Positions 23,066-33,200 of a stretch of 64,000 nucleotides of DNA are shown here, piece by piece. The notes beneath the pieces were generated by a model. That model ran no database searches, was not told the origin of the DNA, and saw nothing but the letters and a program-made list of their open reading frames with translations. The translations under genes were made by a program, and so were the position numbers. Source of the DNA: Phyto melanocephala (lineage: Eukaryota > Arthropoda > Insecta > Diptera > Rhinophoridae); NCBI GenBank assembly GCA_941918925.1, contig OW799233.1, forward strand, positions 3,092,001 to 3,156,000, written 5' to 3'. How positions within the stretch are numbered: the first letter of the stretch is position 1; each line of letters opens with the position of its first letter.

Positions 23066-24520
23066 ATGTCCATTGCTATAGCTGCTGAAGAAGAAAATCG
23101 CAAAACCGTTAAAGAAATTTGTAAGCCCTTATTGTTGGACGATGAAACTTTAAGAAAAATCAAAGAACTCTTTTTGAATGATTTAAAAATGGGTCTGTGC
23201 AAAGCCACTAATCACAAGTCTGCTGTCAAATGTTGGATTACATATGTTCAGTCGCTGCCCTCTGGTTGTGAAACTGGAAAATTTCTAGCCTTAGACTTGG
23301 GTGGTACTAACTTTCGTGTGTTGTGTGTTTATCTCAATGGACAGTCAGACTTTCGCATGGAGTCGGAAGTATATGAAATACCCGATCACTTACTTGTGGG
23401 GCCTGGTAGAGATCTTTTTGATCATATAGCAGAATGTTTGGCCAAGTTTGTAAAAGCCTTAGGAATGAAGGAAGATGAGAAATTACCGCTAGGCTTCACC
23501 TTCTCTTTTCCGCTTAAACAAACGGGTCTAGATAGGGGTGAATTAGTGGCCTGGACTAAAGGTTTCAACTGTCCAGGCGTAGTGGGACAAGATGTAGTAG
23601 AAATATTGCATGAGGCCATTCATAGAAGGGGCGATATTAATGTGGATATAACAGCTATACTCAATGATACTACCGGCACTCTAATGTCGTGTGCTTGGAA
23701 GAATCACAATTGCAAAATTGGTCTCATTGTGGGAACCGGCTCAAATGCTTGCTATTTGGAACAGCTAAAACACATAAATACCTTTGAACCCGAACCGGAA
23801 AATAGAGTGCCCACCATGATTATAAACTGTGAGTGGGGAGCCTTTGGTGACACTGGTACTTTAGAGTTTGTGCGCACCAAATATGACAGGGAAATAGATG
23901 AAGTTACCCACAATCGTTGTCATCAATTTTTTGAAAAAATGGTGGCTGGCATGTATTTGGGTGAGCTGACACGTAAAATAATACTCGATTGCTGCAGAGC
24001 TGGCGCTCTTTTCGGAGGTATCGAAAGTGAACAACTGCTTATGGAAAATACTTTCAAAACAAGGTTTATCTCACAAATTGAAGAGGAAAATCGTGGTACA
24101 TATGTAATTATGAAAGCAATCCTTGATGTGATGGGCTATAAAAATCCCACTGACGATGACTGTGAGAATGTTCGCTATATATGTGAATGTGTTTCACGGC
24201 GTTCGGCTCATTTAGTGGCTACCAATTTGGCTTGTCTTATTGATCGCATAGGAGATCCTTATGTGGTGGTGGGAATTGATGGTAGCGTCTATCGTAATCA
24301 TCCCCATTACCATAATATTTTGATGGAGAAAATAAAATGCCTAGCACGACCTGAACACAAGTTTGATTTAATGTTATCGGAGGATGGTTCTGGGCGAGGG
24401 GCTGCTTTAGTGGCAGCTGTTTCAGACCGCATCAAAAGCAAAGACTTAGAGAAAAATGAGAGTAAGAGATTGCGTAAATCCAGGCAATCTACCGCTAGAC
24501 AATCTAATAAAAGTAGTTAA
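23066..24520 (+). CDS. hexokinase (ATP:hexose 6-phosphotransferase)
   Basis: Phosphorylates glucose and other hexoses with ATP, the first step of glycolysis, in the cytosol. 484 residues, one exon, the usual length of a 50-kDa single-domain insect hexokinase plus a basic tail. Visible motifs: phosphate loop LALDLGGTNFRVL (74-86), sugar-binding GFTFSFPLKQT (143-153) and WTKGF (163-167), catalytic Asp201 in ILNDTTGTL, ATP-site GTGSNACY (223-230), sugar contact Glu256 in NCEWGAFGDTG, DGSVYRNHPHYH (405-416), and adenosine-site DGSGRGAAL (440-448). The tail from about 457 is Lys/Arg/Ser-rich and unusual. ATG 23066 is preceded by GAAA, a good fly start context, and the frame aligns from its N-terminus. 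Drosophila has testis-biased hexokinase genes in the matching region, so this may be a Hex-t type gene; I cannot tell the orthologue. Confidence 0.95.
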   Translation: MSIAIAAEEENRKTVKEICKPLLLDDETLRKIKELFLNDLKMGLCKATNHKSAVKCWITYVQSLPSGCETGKFLALDLGGTNFRVLCVYLNGQSDFRMESEVYEIPDHLLVGPGRDLFDHIAECLAKFVKALGMKEDEKLPLGFTFSFPLKQTGLDRGELVAWTKGFNCPGVVGQDVVEILHEAIHRRGDINVDITAILNDTTGTLMSCAWKNHNCKIGLIVGTGSNACYLEQLKHINTFEPEPENRVPTMIINCEWGAFGDTGTLEFVRTKYDREIDEVTHNRCHQFFEKMVAGMYLGELTRKIILDCCRAGALFGGIESEQLLMENTFKTRFISQIEEENRGTYVIMKAILDVMGYKNPTDDDCENVRYICECVSRRSAHLVATNLACLIDRIGDPYVVVGIDGSVYRNHPHYHNILMEKIKCLARPEHKFDLMLSEDGSGRGAALVAAVSDRIKSKDLEKNESKRLRKSRQSTARQSNKSS

Positions 24521-24543
24521 AGAATATGAAATTATTAAATTTG

Positions 24544-24594
24544 AATAAATTATATCGAAAACCATCAATACCTTTGTAAATTTAATTCAATAAA
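24544..24594 (+). terminator. poly(A) signals of the hexokinase gene
   Basis: AATAAA at 24544-24549 and 24589-24594, 24 and 69 bp after the stop codon, giving a short 3' UTR. Confidence 0.55.
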
Positions 24595-26065
24595 AATTAA
24601 TGAACCCAGCATAGAAGTAAATAGCTAAAATTCGCAAACTCTCTCACTAATACACTTACATTTTTTTTGTATTTTCCACTGAGATTTGAACATTATTTTC
24701 AAGGCATATTTATTCATCAGGTAATCGCAGTTCGGAGAGAATTTTTTTGTTTATGCTTTTTATATATGAAGTTTGATATTTCAAATAAATAAGAGAGAGA
24801 AAGAGAATTATTTTTTATCTATGGACATTGACAGCTGAAGTTTAAAATAGATGAAGAAAAAAACAAACAGTTGACGCATCAAGATTACCTGATTATTAAA
24901 TTTTTTAAAGTTTCCAGATAATAAAATGAAGGTAGTAAAAAATGGAGGCAAATTTAGCTCATCAATGTACAATGTATCGCAATTATTGTGACTCTCGCTT
25001 CGACGATATTTTTAAAATTAACTTTAATTTTCCTGTGTTCATTGAAATTTGTATTTATAATGCATACGTATACGGAATGTATTTATAATATGAATACGGA
25101 AATTTCAAATATAAACAACACTGCAATGATAATTCCGAAAAATTAATTTTCGCTCGGAAAACTGATCAAAGCCCTAAACATTTTTTTGCAATTACGCAAT
25201 TAAATTTAGAACTATTTTGGGCAATGATACAGGAAGTTTGACATACAATGGGATAAAAAAATAGTTAGCGGAGCTGGCACTACTTCTGTAACTTCTAATA
25301 TAAAACCAAAGCAAATTTATTCAAGTTTAAAATATGACTAGCATGTTCTACGGTCGGCCCATTCCACCGTAATCTAGTTGAAAATGTGACTATACACCCT
25401 TTATTTAGTTTTTTATATCATGCACAAAAAAACGCTCTTTTTATCAGCAATGTTGATTCAACATATTTTTCTTTTGTCTTGTTACACACATACATACATA
25501 AGTATGTTTTGAGCATGTGTTAGTAACAATTTTAAACGCTTATAACTCCTAATATACTGAACCAAACTTAATAAGATTGGATTTATGCACATTCCTTTTA
25601 AATGGTGTATTTCTTATCAAAATCGGTAGTATAATGTGAACTACCTAACAAAAAATCGACTTGCCTCTTAATATATAAGATAGTAAAAGTTGTATATTAT
25701 TGGCTGTGGTAAAGAAAAAATCGTGAAAAATTTAAAATTTCGTTCGTAGAAAAACAAAGTTTTACAACATTTGAGTTGTTGCCGTACTACATCCACATGC
25801 ACAAATAAAAGTTGGAACAATCTAATATTTGTTTGTAAGAGAGAAAAAGAGAATAAGTCTGGAGTACAGACTCTCTTACCTATAAACTCAAGAGTTTTCA
25901 AGCTTTTAATTATGCGTGTGGGAAGTATGTTAATGAAATTTCAGTAAAAAAAAAATTAGGTAACAAAATTCAAAACTTATCAAAAATTTTCATTCAGACA
26001 AAGGCATAATTTTTTTTGATAACACTAAATAACCAAATTACGTACCCAAACCATCACTTAAACAA
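24595..26065. other. spacer between the two hexokinase ORFs
   Basis: AT-rich sequence with no recognised gene or bounded transposon. It must hold the promoter of the downstream hexokinase-like gene if that gene is expressed separately. No clear core promoter motif was seen. Confidence 0.5.
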
Positions 26066-27433
26066 ATGGAGGAGCTGTCTGCTAAACAAACTGAGGATTC
26101 AAAAGAAAATACAAAGTTATCACATGAAGATCAGTTTGCCAGAGTTAAAGAAATCTGTCAAGTTTTCGAACTAACAAACGATAAATTGTTAAACATTAAA
26201 GAGTCGTTGCTTGACGACATACAAAACCGTTCAAAAGTTACTGCATACTCCGAATCAGTCCAAGAATTTCCCTGTGGTTGTGAATATGGTCAATATTTGG
26301 TATTGGAATTAAGGGAAAATAATTTTCATATTTTCTTTATGCATTTGAAAGGTTCAAACAACTATCATTTTGAAAAGGAGACACATGAAATTTTCATGGC
26401 ACAACTAACAAAAGGTGTAGATGACTTTTTTGATTATTTGGTGGAACATTTAGGAAAGTTTTTAAAACGTCACAGTCTCCATAGGGAACACTTAAGCATG
26501 TCGCTTTGTGTAAAAAAAATGGTTTTGCAAAATTTAGGCAACAATTTTAATATGCCCACCTTGCAACCAAAGGAGGTAGTTGAACTTATTCAAAACGCTA
26601 TAAAACGCACCCAGGATCTACGAGTATCTGTGGAATCAATACTTAGTAATAGTAAAGCCATATTGCTGGCAAATAGTTGGCAAGGAGAACATTGTAAAAT
26701 AGCAGTGAATATTGGCACTGACTGTAGTGCGGTTTACGTTGAGCATGTCTCCGAAAATGTATCTAGTTTGCAGCAAACATCCCTAGCCAATGCGATAGTA
26801 AACACAGCATGGAGTGAATTTGAAGCAAATGGCAATTTTGATCACATACGTACTGAGTATGATGAAAAAGTTGATCAAGTATCCTGGAATAAAAATCAAC
26901 ACAAATTTGAGAAACTTATATCGGGTTTATATTTGGGAGAACTAGCCCGTCAGGTATTTTTACAATGTGTTAATGAAGCAGTTCTATTTGAAGGTTACAT
27001 AAGTGAAACTTTACAATATCCATTCTCCTTTACAAGCAAGCATATCAGTGACATGTTAAAAGAGGATGAAGGCACTTTCGATCACATGTGCTTAATATTT
27101 GACAAGTTGGGCATATCAAAGCCAGAAGAAAATGAGTGCATCAAAGTACACTACATACTACACGCGATAACGCGACGTTCTGCTCATTTAGTTGCATGTG
27201 GAATTGTTGGTTTAACTGAAAAGATTCCTGATAAGCATTTAACGGTAGCTCTGGGTGGCAGCTTCTATTTTAATTGTCACATTTACAAAAGTTTGGTGAA
27301 AGAAAAAATTAAAGAATTATTGAGCAAGGAACGAACTTTTGAGCTTAGATCTGTAGAAAATGGTATAGCTATAGGTTCAGCTCTATTACTAGCCATTAAC
27401 AAGAGCAAGGAATTTGTATATCAAATGAAATGA
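26066..27433 (+). CDS. hexokinase-like protein, probably catalytically dead
   Basis: An uninterrupted 455-residue, single-exon frame that aligns over its full length with the hexokinase just upstream (for example KFEKLISGLYLGELAR against FFEKMVAGMYLGELTR, and ITRRSAHLVA against VSRRSAHLVA). Almost every active-site motif is changed: DLGGTN is ELRENN (81-86), FTFSFPLK is LSMSLCVK (143-150), WTKGF is lost, catalytic Asp in ILNDTTGTL is Asn195 in ILSNSKAIL, GTGSN is GTDCS (217-221), NCEWGAF is NTAWSEF with the sugar-contact Glu replaced by Ala248, DGSVYRNHP is GGSFYFNCH, and DGSGRGAA is NGIAIGSA. The fold-building residues are much better kept. It is therefore inferred to be a pseudoenzyme with a regulatory, structural or lineage-specific (possibly testis) role, rather than a kinase. 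The intact frame argues against simple decay. ATG 26066 is the first Met in the frame. Confidence 0.85.
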   Translation: MEELSAKQTEDSKENTKLSHEDQFARVKEICQVFELTNDKLLNIKESLLDDIQNRSKVTAYSESVQEFPCGCEYGQYLVLELRENNFHIFFMHLKGSNNYHFEKETHEIFMAQLTKGVDDFFDYLVEHLGKFLKRHSLHREHLSMSLCVKKMVLQNLGNNFNMPTLQPKEVVELIQNAIKRTQDLRVSVESILSNSKAILLANSWQGEHCKIAVNIGTDCSAVYVEHVSENVSSLQQTSLANAIVNTAWSEFEANGNFDHIRTEYDEKVDQVSWNKNQHKFEKLISGLYLGELARQVFLQCVNEAVLFEGYISETLQYPFSFTSKHISDMLKEDEGTFDHMCLIFDKLGISKPEENECIKVHYILHAITRRSAHLVACGIVGLTEKIPDKHLTVALGGSFYFNCHIYKSLVKEKIKELLSKERTFELRSVENGIAIGSALLLAINKSKEFVYQMK

Positions 27434-27469
27434 CAAAACTTTTAAATAATGTTACTGCTACAAAAGAAT

Positions 27470-27475
27470 AATAAA
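27470..27475 (+). terminator. poly(A) signal of the hexokinase-like gene
   Basis: AATAAA 37 bp after the stop codon. Confidence 0.5.
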
Positions 27476-29120
27476 TTCAAATAATAATTTGAAAGTGTGC
27501 TAACACTAATTTGTATTTTTATTATTTCACTTAAATTTCATCCGGTCTTTAAAGTCTTAATAATTAAAATAAAAACTTACTTCAAAATACAAATTTACAA
27601 ATTTTAAAATGGTTTAAAAACTTTTCACTGATATGAAATAGTCTTTACCCTATTCAATATCACAAATTATGAATTCACCAATTGTTTTTAATTATTATTA
27701 TCACGGCTATCATGAATTTAACAATGTGAAAATATCCGAATAAAAATGTTTGTACACATAAATTTTAATTTTGTATTATGAATTCCATGTGAAACTTTGC
27801 GAAAATTATCTTAACAACTTGTTAAAATATTTCATATGTGAATTATTTAAAATAGTCTGGTGCTCTAAAATTCCAAAATACTTACAAGTCTTTTTTATTC
27901 ATGATACTAATTGTATACAAGTTTGAAAATATAATATGATAATCGTTTATAGCGATGGTCACAAGTAGAAAGGTCCGAACTCGCATTTTTTACGACATTA
28001 AGTTTTTAAATTATTCCAATACATTTTACACATTTTTACATTTACTTGTGACCATCAATGTTTAAATAATTATTAACAGTTTTAAAAATAATTCAAAAAT
28101 TTTTATACATACCGTTTTTTATTTATTTTAAATTTATCTATATTTTTTGCAATTACCCCTAGTAAAGATAAATGACTTGGCAATTTTTTTGATCACAAAA
28201 AAAACTGTTCTCTTATATACAAATTCTTAAGTTCACCATTAAAGTAGCAATTTACTTCTGCCAACATGTTCAATAATTTAAATAAAATACGATAATTTCT
28301 ACTTTATGTATTAATATTACCATTAACAAATGTTTGTTAAAGATTTATAACACTATTTTTTATAGAAAATTGGTTTAAGAACACTTTAAACTTCTTTAGT
28401 TGTTTTGTATTAAACTACGCTACTTTTAACCGAAATCATACTGCCATTTCCTGCCATTTCTTGAGGTGAATTTCTATGGTAATAATAAATGTTTATCTGG
28501 CAATGCCGGAAAAAAGTAATGCTAACTTGTAATTTCAAAAGCTATATTTTTTTACACAAGGTTGTTTTATATTATATTAAGCACTTTTATACCATTTATA
28601 TGTATATACTCTACAAATATGTTATTTTGTGTTTCCGTTATTAAATTCTTTTATTACTTTTAATTATTTTTATTGCAATATACATATCAATATAAAAATA
28701 TATACATACATAGATATATTAACATTTGAAGAGTTTTTTTATTATATTATACTGAAAAGATTTTTCCGATAACATATTATAAAAGATCTTAGAAAACCGT
28801 TCTAGATGATATATAATATACATTTCTTTAAATGTTTTGGTTATACTTACTCGGGTAACTATATATATATATATGTACATATAATATAAATTAATAAAAA
28901 AAAGGCTATCAAAATTCCTGGGGTTTGAATATTTTGAACGATATTAAAAACCGTGATCAGTTTTATTAAATTAAAAACCTTAAGTAGTATATCAATCGGG
29001 GGGTTACTGATTAGATTAACGCCAAATAATATGGACTGTTCCATGGTAACGCAAAAATTTTTTTTTATTCCACTAGAATAATTATATATTTATATTTTAT
29101 TCGAACTTTTTTCTATATAC
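27476..29120. other. gene-free AT-rich stretch
   Basis: No gene was recognised. It holds one short inverted-repeat element at 27954-28056 and a TA microsatellite near 28860. Confidence 0.6.
27954..28056. mobile_element. short MITE-like inverted-repeat element
   Basis: GATGGTCACAAGTA at the left end and its exact inverse TACTTGTGACCATC at the right enclose about 75 bp of AT-rich sequence. I could not define a target duplication, so the superfamily is unknown. Confidence 0.6.
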
Positions 29121-29474
29121 TAAATTTTAATGTGAACCATTTTTTATTTTGGCTTAAGTTCATTTGTTCTTTTTATTTAATTATATAATTCAAATTAAAT
29201 TAAATTGTAACCATTTTAGGAATATTCTTTCTAAAAATTATTTCCGATATTAGCCGAGTGGAATGCATTTTCGAAATCAGCTACCGATAAAGAGTGCTGA
29301 TGATGAAATCGTAGCTGATTTCGAAAATGCATTCCAGTCGGCTAATATCGGCAATAATTTTTAGAAAGAATATTCCTAAAATGGTTACAATTTAATTTAA
29401 TTTGAATTATAAAATTAAATAAAAAGAACAAATGAACTTAAGCCAAAATAAAAAATGGTTCACATTAAAATTTA
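29121..29474. repeat. 354-bp near-perfect palindrome (fold-back repeat)
   Basis: Two arms of about 164 bp, from TAAATTTTAATGTGAACC (left) to its inverse ending at 29474, match with only a few substitutions around a 26-bp loop that contains AGTGCTGATGATGA. The inner arms read GCATTTTCGAAATCAGCTAC and its inverse. The 16-bp direct repeat ATTCCACTAGAATAAT occurs at 29067-29082 and immediately after the right arm at 29475-29490. It lies about 375 bp upstream of the uridine kinase start codon. Confidence 0.95.
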
Positions 29475-29848
29475 ATTCCACTAGAATAATATAATAAATA
29501 GAAATTTGTAATTGTATTAAAATATATGTAATCTTTTTCATATTTCACTCACAGGAAATTTCGAGCACCCGAGTGCAGAAATAGATTTTCGTATGACACC
29601 TATAATAAACCGCTGATACTTTTTTTCTAAAGTAATATAAATTAGCAACACTGCGGCTGACAAAACCTAAACAGCTGTTTGCTATTATTGCCGTTCTTGC
29701 ATTTCCCCAAAGAATTGTTTTGATAAAAGCACATATTACATGTAAAAAGGATTTTATAGACAAATTATAAACGTGTGCAGATTTTAAAAAGTGTGATTTC
29801 ATAAAAAAAAGCTTTACAACTCTTTTCGATTACTGATTGTTAATATCA

Positions 29849-30204
29849 ATGGATTCGGGAAATACCCAAACATTAAGTTTGCCAAATGGTGATGTTGTGA
29901 AAAAACCTTTTCTTATTGGCGTAGCTGGCGGCACGGCCAGTGGCAAGTCGACAGTATGCAAGAAAATTATGACCGAACTGGGCCAGACCGATATGGAACA
30001 TGATCAACGTCAAGTGGTGACAATCAGCCAGGATAGTTTCTATCGTGAATTGACTCCCGCCGAGAAATTGAAAGCTTTCCAAGGCCTTTACAATTTTGAT
30101 CATCCAGATGCTTTCAATGAGCAGTTAATGTTTGAAACCTTGCAAGCCATTTTAAAGGGTATCAAAGTGGAAATTCCAGCATACGACTACAGGTCAAATT
30201 CATT
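29849..30204 (+). CDS. Uck: uridine-cytidine kinase exon 1
   Basis: Carries the start codon and the P-loop through [11 protein letters not shown]. The donor GTAAGT begins at 30205. The exon ends two bases into a codon, which the first base of exon 2 completes as Leu. Confidence 0.93.
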
Positions 30205-33200
30205 GTAAGTAGAAAAGCTTTTTATATTTCTATAGAAATATCATTACAGACTTTAACAGATAACAAATGGATACATATTTTTTAAATGCAATTTGTTTAA
30301 ACTTTAGTTTACATTATATAATAATGAATTTTAATACCTGTTTTTACTTAGATTTTAAACAAATAAGTAAATAAAAGTAAAAAAAGTAAAGTAAATCGAT
30401 TCAAAAGCAAACATTTTCGTATTACAATGTACTAAGAAAATAAAATCGAATATTTTCGAATCGAATTACGCAGTACTATTTTTTATTTTTTATAATATCA
30501 AATTTTTGTTACACAAATAAATTAATACCTATAATATGTTTAAAATTTAATATAAATACTTGCCATGGCAACAGCTACACAATTTAGTTTAACGTAACTC
30601 ACTACAATAGATTCGTTTACCGGATACATGTACATAAATACATACATACATATTATAGATGTAGAAATTATAATTTCTTAAAAGTTTCTAAAAGAATTTC
30701 TTACTTGTTTTTAAGTTTATTAATAAGGAGAGTTAATATTAGGTCTGTCTGCGTACACATATTTTGCATCATTTTATGCAAAATGTTACAAAATCTTGCA
30801 AAATGTTGTCTGCGTACTCAAAATCTCTTGCAACGAGAGAGCAAAAAAGAAAATTTTTTGACAGTTGGAAGTTGAGAACTTGCAAAATGTTGTTGGAGAA
30901 ATTTCTTCTTGCAAGATTTTGCAACTAGTTTGAACAGCTGTTTTTATTTACTAATTATGAAAAAAATTTTTTTAAACGAAAATAAAAATTGAAATTTAAC
31001 AATGGCAGAGGTAAGTAGTTAGAATTGTGCTGATTTTTAACGTTTATGAAATATAATAAACAACATTTTACCGTATATAAGTGGATTGGAGATGGCAGAA
31101 CCGATAAAATTAGCATTTTTTAATTTACCGCGAGAATTCACTTTCGCGTACACATATGCTAAAACTCTTTTGCTTTGTAATTTCAATTGTTTACACACCG
31201 ATTAGCTGTTTTCTTGCAAAATTTTACTGGATACTGTCTGCGTACTTTTTGATATATTTTTAGCCGCCAGAGTAAAATTGGTCATACTCTTCCAAAAAAA
31301 TTTACTGAGTATTTGCTACTGGAAAAGTACGCAGACAGACCTATTGTTATACTAAACAACTTTCTGTATTTAATGATTTTGAATGCCAAGTGTCTAGTTG
31401 ATAATGTTACGATTTTTCATATTTAAAAACGTCTTCAACAAATATTTAAAACATTTAATACAATTTGTAGTTAATCTTATTATTTCATTAATTAAAAGTA
31501 TTTTTTGACAAAAAAAAATTTCCCCACAGAAAAATAATTTTTATCTTTTCAAAAAATTTAACACAAAATAATGTACATAATTCCTAAAGCTTTAATGTAG
31601 ATTTTTTTATTGTTTTATTTATAACTGGAAACAGTAAAGAATACAATTATTTATTATTAAGGTAGAGAAAGTGAAAGTGTTATAACGATAACTGCTATAA
31701 TAATCATAAATATTAAATATAATTAAAAAATATCTTTATAGAAAATGTTAAAGATCCTAATAAAGATTGAAATATTGGAGAAGGAAAGTTGTCTTTACCC
31801 CATGACTCTTTTGTAGATTCTAAAATATATAAAGAGTGTGTGCTCTATTGTAAAGTTTCAGGCTTTAGATCATTTTGAATTTATTTATTTTTTTAACAGA
31901 TATTTAATTGCGAATATAAATTTATTATGCTTTCAAAACAAATGTCTCTATAAAATTTGTGTTGTGGTACCATGTTTTGATTAAACACACCAAAATTTAA
32001 TTTTAAAAAAGTCGTCAATGAATTTTGTTAGGGCTTAATGCATTTTATGTAACGATATTTATTTTTAAAGTAAGCAAACATTTGTATTGAATTTAAAATT
32101 TTTGTTCTATTCTTATTTCAGAGATTATGAAAATAAATTAGCTATTTATCCTGCAGACGTTGTGCTGTTTGAGGGCATATTAGTTTTTTATTTTCCCAAA
32201 ATAAGGGACTTGTTTCACATGAAATTATTTGTGGATACTGATTCGGATACACGTTTAGCAAGAAGAGGTTTGTTCTATATTCTTCTATATTAAATTATCC
32301 AAACTTATCAATACAGTTTGGTCTTGTTATAAAATTGTAATTAATTTTAAAAGTAATAATTTTAAAATGTTATTGTATATATTAGTACCCCGTGATATTA
32401 ATGAGAGAGGTCGTGATTTGGATGCAGTATTGACCCAATATATGACATTTGTTAAACCAGCTTTTGAAGAGTTTTGTTCTCCGGTAAGTTTTAGTCTTTT
32501 TTTAATGCAAATAATAATGTATATAAAAATGTCTCCATTTTTAGACAAAAAAATTTGCCGATGTTATTATACCTCGGGGCGCTGATAATACAGGTTTGTA
32601 CTTTGAATTTTCTTAAAAAGAGATTAAATTTTTATGTTTAATATTATATTTTTGGGGTAGATGCGAGTTTTCTTTTATTTTGCGTGTTACAAACTAAACT
32701 AACACGCTTTATGTTTTATTTATTATTTAGTTTTATTACAAAATAAAGCCTATAAATATTTTTTTCCAATTTTTTATGTGCAATACAAATACAAATGTTG
32801 CAACAACAAACACTAGTAAACATATTTTGGAACTTCTTATCATGAAAAAAGAAAAACAATTTTAATATTTTAGAGCTTTTTTCATATACATATTTCCTTA
32901 GTTTTGTTGTTGTTTGTTCTTTTTTGTTCCTTTTTTCTTTGATTTTATATATATTTCTTGCAGTTGCAATTGATCTCATTGTACATCATATCGGTGAAAT
33001 ACTTAGACCAGGTAGCAGTGCTAATATCACGGGTACCACTGTGGCCAACAATTCTACTACAGCTAATAGTACACATTCTACTACCACTACTATTTATAAA
33101 TCAAGTACTACCAACACAACTCCTTCTAATACCAATATCATAAGGGAACATTAATTGTATTAAGGGTCTTACGGAAAAGTCAACATTTAATTTTAAATGG

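Noticed and set aside
23422..23619. Minus-strand frame within the hexokinase
   Set aside because: Antisense shadow of a conserved coding sequence.
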